DNA of 36,960 nt. It comes from Vogesella aquatica (GTDB taxonomy: Bacteria > Pseudomonadota > Gammaproteobacteria > Burkholderiales > Chromobacteriaceae). The notes beneath the pieces were generated by a model. It saw only the letters and a list, made by a program, of their open reading frames with translations, was not told where the DNA came from and searched no databases. Every line of letters begins with the position of its first letter. Positions within the stretch are counted from its first letter, which is position 1. Positions 6,875 to 14,303 of this stretch are shown here, piece by piece. Location of the stretch: NCBI RefSeq assembly GCF_028548455.1, contig NZ_JAQQLF010000032.1:1-36960 (forward strand). Reading direction: 5' to 3'. The position numbers were made by a program, and so were the translations under genes.

Positions 6875-8198
6875 TTCCCACCCTCGCCCTAAAACTCACC
6901 GCCTCTAGCTGACAGTGCTGCCCCACCGGCCCCGGCAGCTCAAAAAACTGCACGCTGTCGGCGTCTTCACTTAGCCCATACACGCGGTACAGCACGTAGG
7001 CGTCTGGGTATTCGCTGGACACGTTTACCTCGTTGGCCGAGATATAAAACGGCGTGTCGGCGGGGCCTTGGGTGGTTTTTACTTCGATAAATTTGGCGCG
7101 GCCGTCTGGGTAAAACGACGCAATGTCGTAGCCGGCGGCCGCGTTTTGCAGCGCCACATGCTTTACTTGCGCGGCCAAGTCGGCGCGGCCTTGTTGCTGT
7201 AGCTGGGCGATTTCGTATTGCAGTACCCGCTCTTCACCGCGCAGCCCTAGGTCGCGGTTGCGTTGGTCGCGGGCGGCCCAATCGATGTTGGCCGCAACGT
7301 GCTTGGCTTTGCCGCGCTTGGGCGCAGGGTTGGCCGCAGGGGGGTCTACGCGCTGTAGTAACGGCGGCTGGGGCGTGGCGGGCGCGGCTTGGTACAGCGG
7401 GTTGAGAGCGGCGCGGTACGGCAGCCCCATCTCGCTTAGCTGCTCGGGGGTGCGGTCCCAGTGCAGGATTTGCCATTCAAAATGCACCGGGTTTTGTTTG
7501 CTGGGGTGGTGGTAGTGGTAGGCCAGCACGCCCATATAGGCGTATTGGTCGTGGCTGTTACCACGGACAAACAAGTGAATATTGCTTTGTGCGGCGTCGT
7601 GCTGCTGCAGGCGCTGGATAGCGGGTGAGGCAAAGTCGTGGCGGCTTTGCGATTCCCAAATCAGGTAGCCGTCTGCGGTGATGGCGTCTTGGTAGGGGTT
7701 GCCTTCGGTGGGCGGCCCCAGCGTGACCAAAAACACAAACTGGCCACTGTTTTTGGGCGTTTCTACTATGCCCGGAATCCCCCAGCGCCCAGACCCACGG
7801 CTAAAGCGGCAACCCGGCTCAAACAGCTGCGAGATGTCTTGGCGGCTATAGCGCTGGTAACGCTGTAGCGCCAGCTTGGGCACGATCTGAAATCCCAAAC
7901 CTTGCAAGATGGCAAAACACGGCGAGCCTAAGCCACCGGCAAAGGCTTTGGGCGGCAGCGGCTGGCCCAGTAGCTGACCTGCGGCCAACCCCAGTATGGC
8001 TTTGGGCGGGTAGCGCTGGGTGTCGTGCAGCAAGTCGTAGTCGGTAGAGTCGCTATAGCCATACTGCGCGGCGGTACGGTAGCTAAAGCCTGCTAGCGCT
8101 GCCAGCACGTGCTGCTGGCTAAGCCCGGCTAGGTACTGGCGCAGCTGATGAATACGGCCGCTGGGGCCGGTGGAAACCGCCGTGATTGCACTTGCCAT
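6867..8198 (-). CDS. ScoMcrA-like head domain + central beta domain + DUF3883 (PD-(D/E)XK-like) protein
   Basis: The 443-aa protein has three parts. Residues ~15-110 (RYPPKAILGLA, then GGLGSPCFAILQGLGFQIV) resemble the N-terminal head domain of ScoMcrA-type restriction enzymes. Residues ~120-265 form a beta-rich domain (DGYLIWESQSRHDF, NIHLFVRG, YMGVLAYHYH) like the DUF3427/SRA-like modules that sense modified DNA. After a proline/alanine-rich linker, residues ~325-435 are a DUF3883 domain, ending with NEVNVSSEYPDAYVLYRVY. It contains GYDI...FIEVK, the core of a PD-(D/E)XK nuclease fold. It is first in an operon with the HNH gene. No good Shine-Dalgarno precedes the ATG at 8198, so the start is moderately sure. 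The gene is GC-rich like the host and contains two exact copies of the GGTTGGCCGCA motif, unlike the HNH gene. The restriction role is inferred from domains and partner. Confidence 0.8.
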   Translation of the reverse strand: MASAITAVSTGPSGRIHQLRQYLAGLSQQHVLAALAGFSYRTAAQYGYSDSTDYDLLHDTQRYPPKAILGLAAGQLLGQPLPPKAFAGGLGSPCFAILQGLGFQIVPKLALQRYQRYSRQDISQLFEPGCRFSRGSGRWGIPGIVETPKNSGQFVFLVTLGPPTEGNPYQDAITADGYLIWESQSRHDFASPAIQRLQQHDAAQSNIHLFVRGNSHDQYAYMGVLAYHYHHPSKQNPVHFEWQILHWDRTPEQLSEMGLPYRAALNPLYQAAPATPQPPLLQRVDPPAANPAPKRGKAKHVAANIDWAARDQRNRDLGLRGEERVLQYEIAQLQQQGRADLAAQVKHVALQNAAAGYDIASFYPDGRAKFIEVKTTQGPADTPFYISANEVNVSSEYPDAYVLYRVYGLSEDADSVQFFELPGPVGQHCQLEAVSFRARVGSV

Positions 8199-8269
8199 AT
8201 GCTTATTTCAATAGAATTTATGGCAGCTTATGGCATGGTTTCTATGGATGCAATATGTATATCGATAAA

Positions 8270-8336
8270 GGTTGGCCGCAGCCAAGCGGGGCCTACTGCC
8301 CCGCTGTTTAGCCGGGGGCTAGGCCTGCGGCCAACC
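8270..8336. repeat. Inverted pair of the GGTTGGCCGCA motif flanking small hairpins
   Basis: GGTTGGCCGCA at 8270-8280 and its reverse complement at 8326-8336 enclose short GC-rich stem-forming sequence (CGGGGCCTACTGCCCCG). The structure lies between the start of the DUF3883 gene and the stop of the lysE gene, which are both transcribed leftward. It could act as a terminator or attenuator-like structure. Confidence 0.7.
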
Positions 8337-8344
8337 CTTCACCA

Positions 8345-8953
8345 CTACGCCGCCAGCTTGCCGGCGGCCAGTAGCAGCAGGCTGCCGGCGCTGGCTTCGG
8401 CCAGGCGGCGTTTGGCGTCGCTGATGCCGCCGCGGCGGGACATGCTGGCGGCGCTGTAGCCTATCAGGCCGTATACCACGGCACAGCTACCGATAAAGAT
8501 GGCGGATAGCAGCAGCGCCTGCAGGGCCACGGCTTCGCCGGGCTGGATGAAGTTGGGCAGGATGGACAGGTAGATCAGCAGGCCTTTGGGGTTCAGCAGG
8601 CTGGTGACAAAGCCGCGGGCAAACTGCCGCTGCGTGGGGTTGCCGTTTAGCGCCAGCGCGCCGGGCTGCATGGCCGAGCGGAACATCTGCACCGCCAAGT
8701 ACAGCAGGTAGGCCAGCCCCGCCCAGCGGATGGCGTGAAACAGCGGCGGCCAGGCGGTAATGAGCGCGGCAATGCCGAATGCGGCCAACAGCGCGTGCAC
8801 GCAGTAGCCGGTAAGAATGCCGGCGTTGGCACGGGTGGCGGCGGCGCGCCCGCCGGTCAGCCCCTGCGAGGCCACAAACAGGATGTCGGGCCCCGGGGTG
8901 CACACCAGCGGGAAAACAGTAAGGCCGAATAGCAGCAGGGTGTGGCTGGTCAT
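8345..8953 (-). CDS. LysE/RhtB-family amino-acid exporter
   Basis: The 202-aa integral membrane protein has the LysE/RhtB fold of about six transmembrane helices and the signature CTPGPDILFVASQGLTGGR near the N-terminus. LNPKGLLIYLSILPNFI lies in the middle. The family exports amino acids such as threonine, homoserine, lysine or arginine; the substrate cannot be told. The length is typical (about 205 aa). The start is supported by AGGGAGA six bases before the ATG. It is divergent from an Lrp/AsnC-type regulator gene, the usual arrangement in which the regulator senses the exported amino acid. Confidence 0.92.
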   Translation of the reverse strand: MTSHTLLLFGLTVFPLVCTPGPDILFVASQGLTGGRAAATRANAGILTGYCVHALLAAFGIAALITAWPPLFHAIRWAGLAYLLYLAVQMFRSAMQPGALALNGNPTQRQFARGFVTSLLNPKGLLIYLSILPNFIQPGEAVALQALLLSAIFIGSCAVVYGLIGYSAASMSRRGGISDAKRRLAEASAGSLLLLAAGKLAA

Positions 8954-9067
8954 GGTGTTTCTCCCTAGTGGTGCCTGCCGCCGCCAGCGCAGCAGCCGGG
9001 GGAAACGGCGGTGCCGCAGTGGGCGGGGCAGGCAGATACAGTGTAGGGAAAGGCGGCCAGAATAGGC

Positions 9068-9103
9068 TTGCGTAGTGCGCGGCTTTTATTGCCATAATGC
9101 AAT
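9068..9103 (+). promoter_or_regulatory. Promoter and palindromic operator of the Lrp-type regulator
   Basis: A palindrome ATTGC-CATAAT-GCAAT (9088-9103) lies about 30 bp before the start of the regulator. Its centre CATAAT could be a -10 box, with TTGCGT (9068-9073) as -35 at a long 19-bp spacing. Location and symmetry fit an autoregulatory Lrp/AsnC site that also controls the divergent exporter. This is inferred from sequence only. Confidence 0.45.
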
Positions 9104-9133
9104 CCGGTTTCACAAAACAGGCAGGGGTTGCAA

Positions 9134-9601
9134 TTGGATGCCGTAAAACTGGATAAGCTCGACCGCCGCATTCTGCAGGCGCTGCAGCGCGATGGCCGCA
9201 TACAAAACGCCACCCTGGCGCAGCAGGTGGGGCTGTCGCCGTCCAGCTGCCTGCGCCGCGTGCGCCAGCTGGAAGAGGCGGGGGTGATCAGCCGCTACGT
9301 GGCGGTGCTGGATGGCAGCAAGGTGGGCGCGGGGCTCACGCTGTTTGCGCGGGTATGGCTAAAGGCGCAAGACGCGGACACCACCAACCACTTTATCCAG
9401 GCGGTGCGCGATATGCCGCAGGTGGTGGAATGCCACGTAATGGCGGGCGAGTGCGACATGCTGCTGCGCATTGTCACCACCGATCTGGCGTCGTACCGGC
9501 AGTTTCACGCACACGAGCTCACGCGCATTGCCAGCGTGCAAAGCGTAAAAACCGAGGTGCCGATGGAAACCGCCAAGCTCACCCACGCGCTGCCCTTGTA
9601 A
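9134..9601 (+). CDS. Lrp/AsnC-family transcriptional regulator
   Basis: The protein has an N-terminal winged HTH (LDRRILQALQRDGRIQNATLAQQVGLSPSSCLRRVRQLEEAGVI) and a C-terminal RAM/AsnC ligand-binding domain (VVECHVMAGECDMLLRI). That is the full normal architecture, about 155 aa. The start is a TTG: AGGGG at 9123-9127 is well spaced for the TTG at 9134 and too close for the in-frame TTG at 9128. It probably controls the divergent LysE-type exporter in response to an amino acid. The stop codon TAA merges directly into a GGTTGGCCGCA motif. Confidence 0.9.
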   Translation: MDAVKLDKLDRRILQALQRDGRIQNATLAQQVGLSPSSCLRRVRQLEEAGVISRYVAVLDGSKVGAGLTLFARVWLKAQDADTTNHFIQAVRDMPQVVECHVMAGECDMLLRIVTTDLASYRQFHAHELTRIASVQSVKTEVPMETAKLTHALPL

Positions 9602-9817
9602 GGTTGGCCGCAGGGGCGGCCTGCCCCGGCCCCTCTGCCGCAGGGCGAGGGGTGGCAAACACCGGCATGCTGCTGGCGGCAACGTTGGCCGCAATGCGCC
9701 CTCACCCCCGGCCCCTCTGCCGCAGGGCGAGGGGTAGCAAACACCGGCATACTGCTGGCGGCAACGTTGGCCACCACGCGCCCTCACCCCCGGCCCCTCT
9801 GCCGCAGGGCGAGGGGT
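9602..9817. repeat. 82-bp tandem repeat array with REP-like hairpins, preceded by a GGTTGGCCGCA motif
   Basis: The region opens with GGTTGGCCGCA at 9602-9612. An 82-bp unit then starts at 9627, 9709 and 9791; the third copy is truncated at about 9817. Each copy contains the hairpin CCCCTC-TGCCGCAGGGC-GAGGGG (9630-9652, 9712-9734, 9794-9816). The two full units also contain GTTGGCC with the same flanks as the 11-mer motif. The C-rich/G-rich hairpin resembles REP-like palindromes found between genes of many proteobacteria. The rest of the gap to 9982 holds only the ribosome-binding site of the next gene (AGGGG at 9971-9975). Confidence 0.85.
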
Positions 9818-9982
9818 GTAACTACCCACTCCGCCCCGCCATGCTTGCAATAAAAAGCGCTGCACTGCTGGCGGGCTGGCTATGCTTGAAACTGGGCAGC
9901 CCGCTGCCGTGGCCTGCGCGCCGCGGCAACGCCGGCGCTGCCTTACTGTCTGATGCCGTGTTCGTTGATAAGGGGCAACGTC

Positions 9983-12900
9983 ATGGAAAACTCGGGGACC
10001 CAAATCAAACCGCGCTTGCAGGTATCGGGGGTGCGCGTGCTGCAGGGCGCCGTGCTGCTGTTGCTGCTGGGCGGGGTGGCCACCTGGTGGCTGCTGGACG
10101 AGCTGGCGCACTCGCGGCTGCAGGCGCGCTACTTTGCCGGCGTGGCGCGCGACGCCACCTACCGCGTGCAGCCGGGGCCCAGCCAGGCCATGCGCTACCC
10201 GCAGCCGGGCGGGCCGTACGATGTGCGCCTGGGCTACGCGCAGCTGCCGCAGTACTTGCAGCGGCTACAGCAGCGCGGCTATCAGGTGCACAGCCAGGCG
10301 GTACAGTCGCAGCCGATGCTGGCGCTGGCCGAGCACGGCCTTACCGCGCCGCTGCTGCCGCTGGGGCTGTTTGTGCCCTACGCCGAAAAAGACCAAGCCG
10401 GGCTGACGCTGGCCGACAGCCGCGGCCAGGCTTTGTACCAGTCTCGCTTTCCGCAGCGGGTGTATGCCGACTTTGCCGCGCTGCCGCCCCTGCTGGTAGA
10501 CAGCCTGCTGTATATCGAAAACCGCAGCCTGCTGCAGCAGGAAAGCCCCACCCGTAACCCCACGGTGGAATGGGGGCGGCTGGGCAAGGCGGTGTTTGAT
10601 AAAGCCACCCACGTGTTCAACCCCGGCTACCGCCCGGCCGGCGCCAGCACGCTGGCCACGCAGATCGAAAAATACCGCCACTCGCCCGGCGGCCGCACCG
10701 CGTCCGAGCAAGAAAAGCTGCGCCAGATGCTGTCGGCCTCGGTGCGCGCCTACCGCTTTGGCGAAGACACCCTCAGCGCCCGCCGCCAGCTGGTGCTGCA
10801 GTATCTGAACACCGTACCGTTGGCCGCACGGCCGGGCATAGGCGAAATCGCCGGCATCGGCGACGGCATGTGGGCGTGGTACGGCCGCCGCTTTGGCGAG
10901 GTAAACCGCGCGCTGGCGGCGCAGTCGCCGGTGCCGCTGGCCGAGCGCGCCGCGGTGTTCAAAGAGGCGCTTAGCCTGATGATTGCGCAGCGCAGCCCGT
11001 CGTATTACCTGAACGAAGACATTGCCGTGTTGCAGGCGCTTACCGACAGCTACCTGCGGCTGATGGCGCGCGACGGGCTGATCTCGCCGCCGCTGCTGCA
11101 GGCCGCGCTGGCGGTATCGCTGCAGCAGGAGCGCGCCCGCGCCCCGCAGCAGGCCGCCGCCCCGGCGCAGGTAAAAGGCAGCAACGCGGTGCGCATCAAG
11201 CTGGCCAGCCTGCTGGGCGTGCCGCGCCTGTACGAGCTGGACCAGCTGGACCTGAGCGCCCACAGCACGCTGGACGCCACGCTGCAGCACCAGCTTACCG
11301 CCGTGCTGCAGGGCCTGCGCCAGCCGGACGCCGCCCGCGCCGCCGGGCTGATGGACGACCGCCTGCTGCAGCAAGGCGCGCCAGAAGGCGTAACCTACAG
11401 CTTTACCCTGCTGGAGCGCACCCCTGGCGGCAACAAGGTACGGGTGCAGGCCGACAACTTCGACCAGCCGCTGGACATCAACGAAGGCGTCAAGCTGGAC
11501 CTGGGCTCCACCGCCAAGCTGCGCACGCTGGTGACCTACCTGGCGGTGATCAGCGAGCTACACCAGCACTACGCCGCGCAAGACAAGGCCGTGCTGGGCA
11601 AGGCGCTGCAGCAGGACGAGCTGCCGCTGCTAACGCGCTGGGCCATCGACTACCTGCGCCAGCAAGACGACCGCAGCCTCAAACCCATGCTGCAAGCCGC
11701 CATGGCGCGGCAGTATTCCGCCAGCCCGGCCGAGCAGTTCTTTACCGGCGGCGGCCTGCACAGCTTCAACAACTTCGACAAGCAGGATAACGGCAAGGTG
11801 ATGTCGGTGGCCGAGGCCACGCAGCGCTCGGTCAACCTGGTGTACGTGCGGCTGATGCGCGACGTGGTGCGCTACTACATGGCGCCGGTAGGCGGCGACG
11901 CGCTGCCGGCCGACGACCTGGCCTACCTGCGCCGCTTTGCCGACCGCGAAGGGCGCACCTTCCTGGCCCGCTTCTATAACCAGTACCGCCACAAAACGCT
12001 GGCCGAGGTAGACCAGCGGCTGGGCCAGCGCGCCGCCGGCCGCGCCAAACGGCTGGCCATCATCCACCGCAGCATCCTGCCGCAAGCCAGCCAGGCGGAC
12101 TACCTGGCGTTTATCGCACAACACGCCGGCAACGCCGCCAGCAGCGACGAGAAAACCCTGCTGCGCCTGTACGCCGACTACGCCCCCGGCCAGCTCAGCC
12201 TGGCCGACCGCGCCTACCTGGCCGGCGTGCACCCGCTGGAGCTGTGGCTGGTGGCCTACTGGCACACCCACCCCGGCGCCGGCTGGGCCGAGCTGGTAAA
12301 AGCCAGCACCGACGTACGGCAAGACGTGTACGCCTGGCTATTCAACAGCCATGCCAAAGGCGGCCAGGCCTCGCGCATCCGCCAGATGAAAGAGGTCGAC
12401 GCCTTTGCCCGCGTACACCAGCAATGGCGGCAAATGGGCTACCCGTTCGATACGCTGGTGCCGTCCTACGCCACCGCGCTGGGCGCCAGCGCCGACCGCC
12501 CGGCCGCGCTGGCCGAGCTGATGGGCATCCTGTCGGCAGACGGCCGCCACCTGCCCACCGTCTACCTGGACCAGCTGCAGTTTGCCGCCGGCACCCCGTA
12601 CGAAACCACGCTGCAACAGCGCCCGGCAGCGGGCAAGCAGGTGCTGCCGCCCGAGGTGGCGCAAGTGGTGCGCGACACGCTGCAGCAAGTGGTAGAGCAA
12701 GGCACCGCCCGCCGCGTCAACGGCGCCTTCGACCTGGCCGACGGCAGCCACATTGTCATCGGCGGCAAAACCGGCACCGGCGACCACCGCTTCAAGACCT
12801 TTGCCAAAGGCGGCGCGCAAACCGGCGAACGCGTGGTCAGCCGCGCCGGCGCCTTTGCCTTCTACCTGGGCGACCGCTACTTCGGCACCCTGGTGGCCTA

Positions 12901-13045
12901 CGTGGCCGGCGAGCAAGCCGGCAGCTACAAGTTCACCAGCGCGCTGCCGGTGCAGATCCTGAAAACCATCGCCCCCACGCTGCAGCAGCACCTCACCTTC
13001 ACCCCGGCACCGGGCGACAGCGCAATGCGGCCAACCTCGCACTAG
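9983..13045 (+). CDS. Class A penicillin-binding protein, divergent (GT51 transglycosylase + transpeptidase)
   Basis: The 1020-aa bifunctional peptidoglycan synthase is anchored by one N-terminal transmembrane helix (about residues 19-41), with the rest in the periplasm. The transpeptidase domain has all three motifs: STAK (S509, K512), SVN (616-618) and KTGT (from K929). The GT51 domain is recognisable (IENRS with E179, GASTLATQ near 220, LVLQYLNTV), but it departs from the usual EDxxFxxHxG and GGSTITQQ forms. The position of the second conserved glutamate seems to be glutamine (RQM where NEA/KEA is usual). The protein is longer than PBP1a/1b, with inserted segments between the domains. AGGGG seven bases before the ATG supports the start at 9983 rather than the in-frame ATG at 9953. 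It stands alone between repeats, and its last codons include a GGTTGGCCGCA motif in reverse. Confidence 0.85.
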   Translation: MENSGTQIKPRLQVSGVRVLQGAVLLLLLGGVATWWLLDELAHSRLQARYFAGVARDATYRVQPGPSQAMRYPQPGGPYDVRLGYAQLPQYLQRLQQRGYQVHSQAVQSQPMLALAEHGLTAPLLPLGLFVPYAEKDQAGLTLADSRGQALYQSRFPQRVYADFAALPPLLVDSLLYIENRSLLQQESPTRNPTVEWGRLGKAVFDKATHVFNPGYRPAGASTLATQIEKYRHSPGGRTASEQEKLRQMLSASVRAYRFGEDTLSARRQLVLQYLNTVPLAARPGIGEIAGIGDGMWAWYGRRFGEVNRALAAQSPVPLAERAAVFKEALSLMIAQRSPSYYLNEDIAVLQALTDSYLRLMARDGLISPPLLQAALAVSLQQERARAPQQAAAPAQVKGSNAVRIKLASLLGVPRLYELDQLDLSAHSTLDATLQHQLTAVLQGLRQPDAARAAGLMDDRLLQQGAPEGVTYSFTLLERTPGGNKVRVQADNFDQPLDINEGVKLDLGSTAKLRTLVTYLAVISELHQHYAAQDKAVLGKALQQDELPLLTRWAIDYLRQQDDRSLKPMLQAAMARQYSASPAEQFFTGGGLHSFNNFDKQDNGKVMSVAEATQRSVNLVYVRLMRDVVRYYMAPVGGDALPADDLAYLRRFADREGRTFLARFYNQYRHKTLAEVDQRLGQRAAGRAKRLAIIHRSILPQASQADYLAFIAQHAGNAASSDEKTLLRLYADYAPGQLSLADRAYLAGVHPLELWLVAYWHTHPGAGWAELVKASTDVRQDVYAWLFNSHAKGGQASRIRQMKEVDAFARVHQQWRQMGYPFDTLVPSYATALGASADRPAALAELMGILSADGRHLPTVYLDQLQFAAGTPYETTLQQRPAAGKQVLPPEVAQVVRDTLQQVVEQGTARRVNGAFDLADGSHIVIGGKTGTGDHRFKTFAKGGAQTGERVVSRAGAFAFYLGDRYFGTLVAYVAGEQAGSYKFTSALPVQILKTIAPTLQQHLTFTPAPGDSAMRPTSH

Positions 13046-13158
13046 CGCCAGCAGGCTGGCGGTACGCGGCAGCGCCGGGGTTGGCCGCAGCACCCCACCC
13101 ACCAGCCCAAGTGCCGCCAGCGCACCGACGCTGCCTTTCCCTCCCCCACAGGTGGGGG
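13026..13158. repeat. Inverted GGTTGGCCGCA pair and hairpins between the convergent PBP and PotF-like genes
   Basis: The motif occurs in reverse at 13026-13036 (inside the last PBP codons) and forward at 13079-13089. Between them, directly after the TAG stop, is a hairpin CGCCAGC-AG-GCTGGCG (13046-13061). A further hairpin CCCCCAC-AG-GTGGGGG lies at 13143-13158. None is followed by a clear T-run, but the position between convergent genes suggests transcription termination. Confidence 0.6.
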
Positions 13159-13201
13159 CTGCCGGTAACCCGCTCGGCCCACCTTGGCCGGCCTGGCATG
13201 G

Positions 13202-14293
13202 CTAGCGCCCGCTGCGCAGCTGCTGCCAGATGCGGGTATAGCCGCTGATGGTTTTGGCGTCCTGCGTCAGCGATACGTAGCTGCCTTGCAAGTCGGCCGC
13301 TTGCGGGAAGATGGTGCGGTTGTTTACCAGCGCCGGCTTCATGTACGGGCGGGCGGCCAGTACCGCGGTGGCGTAGGCCACGTGGTCGGCGTTGGCGGCG
13401 GCGGTTTTGGGCTCCAGCATGGCGTTGATGTAGGCGTGGGCGTTGTCGACGTTGGCCGCGTCACGCGGGATGGCCCACATGTCCACCCACAGGTCCACGC
13501 CGGGCGGGATCAGCGCCTGGATCTTCACCCCGTTGCGCGCTTCTTCGGCGCGCTGGCGCGCCAGGTTGAAGTCGCCGTTGTAGCCCATGGCCACGCACAG
13601 GTCGCCGCTGGCCATCTGGTTGTAGTAGCCGGACGAGGAAAACACCTTGTAGTACGGGCGCACCGCCTTGAGCTTGCTGGCTACCGCCTGGTAGTCGGCC
13701 AGCTTGTTGCTGTTGGGGTCGAAGCCGAAGTAATGCAGCGCGCCGGGGAAAAACTCGCTGGGCGAGTCCAGCACGCTGATGCCGCAGCCTTGCAGCTTGG
13801 CGGCGTACTCGGGCTGGAAGATCAGGTCCCACGGGTTGGCCGGCAGCTTGCCGCCCAGCGCCTTGTTCACCTTGTCCACATTGATGCCCACCGTATTGAA
13901 GCCCCAGTAATTGGGCACGCCGTAGCGCTGGCCGGGGTCGAACTGTTCCACCAGCTTCAGGATGGCCGGGTCCAGGTTCTTGAGGTTGGGCAGCTTGGCT
14001 TTGTCCAGCGGCAGAAACAGCCCGCCGCGTATGCCCAGCGCCAGCGTGTTGTGCGAGGGCACCACCACGTCGTAGCCGCTTTTGCCGGTCATCAGCTTGG
14101 CACGCAGGATCTCGTTGCTGTCGAATACGTCGTAGCGCACCTTGATGCCGGTGGCGCGGCTGAAGTTGGCGTTGGTGCTGTCGGCTACGTAGTCGGTCCA
14201 GTTGTACACGTTCACCACGCCGGCGGCGTGGCTGGCCAGCGTGGTGGCCGCTAGCGCGATGGCCAGCAACGGGCGGTAGATCAATGCAGTCAT
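13202..14293 (-). CDS. PotD/PotF-family periplasmic polyamine-binding protein
   Basis: The 363-aa solute-binding protein starts with a signal peptide (LLAIALAATTLASHA, probable cleavage after SHA). The mature N-terminus, VVNVYNWTDYVADSTNANF, is typical of the spermidine/putrescine receptors PotD and PotF. Other family hallmarks are YDVVVPS, WDLIF and AMGYNGD. The start at 14293 is fixed by GAGGAG seven bases upstream. It lies 10 bp downstream of an amine-oxidase gene on the same strand, so the two form an operon. No PotGHI-type permease or ATPase genes are nearby, so this receptor must work with a transporter encoded elsewhere or in sensing. Polyamine specificity is from family resemblance only. 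Confidence 0.88.
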   Translation of the reverse strand: MTALIYRPLLAIALAATTLASHAAGVVNVYNWTDYVADSTNANFSRATGIKVRYDVFDSNEILRAKLMTGKSGYDVVVPSHNTLALGIRGGLFLPLDKAKLPNLKNLDPAILKLVEQFDPGQRYGVPNYWGFNTVGINVDKVNKALGGKLPANPWDLIFQPEYAAKLQGCGISVLDSPSEFFPGALHYFGFDPNSNKLADYQAVASKLKAVRPYYKVFSSSGYYNQMASGDLCVAMGYNGDFNLARQRAEEARNGVKIQALIPPGVDLWVDMWAIPRDAANVDNAHAYINAMLEPKTAAANADHVAYATAVLAARPYMKPALVNNRTIFPQAADLQGSYVSLTQDAKTISGYTRIWQQLRSGR

Positions 14294-14303
14294 GCGGGGC
14301 TCC

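Noticed and set aside
9627-9817. CRISPR array in the 82-bp repeats
   Set aside because: The whole unit is repeated, including what would be the spacer, so it is a plain tandem repeat.
9953-9982. Upstream ATG for the PBP gene
   Set aside because: The ATG at 9983 has AGGGG at correct spacing while the one at 9953 has none, and the extra residues do not look like part of the membrane anchor.
9355-10557. 400-codon plus-strand frame across the repeat array and PBP start
   Set aside because: It crosses three genes or repeats out of frame and its composition is biased (Ala/Arg/Gly); no domain.
13184-14254. Long plus-strand open frame opposite the PotF-like gene
   Set aside because: The opposite strand encodes a complete binding protein with signal peptide and ribosome-binding site; this frame is an antisense shadow.
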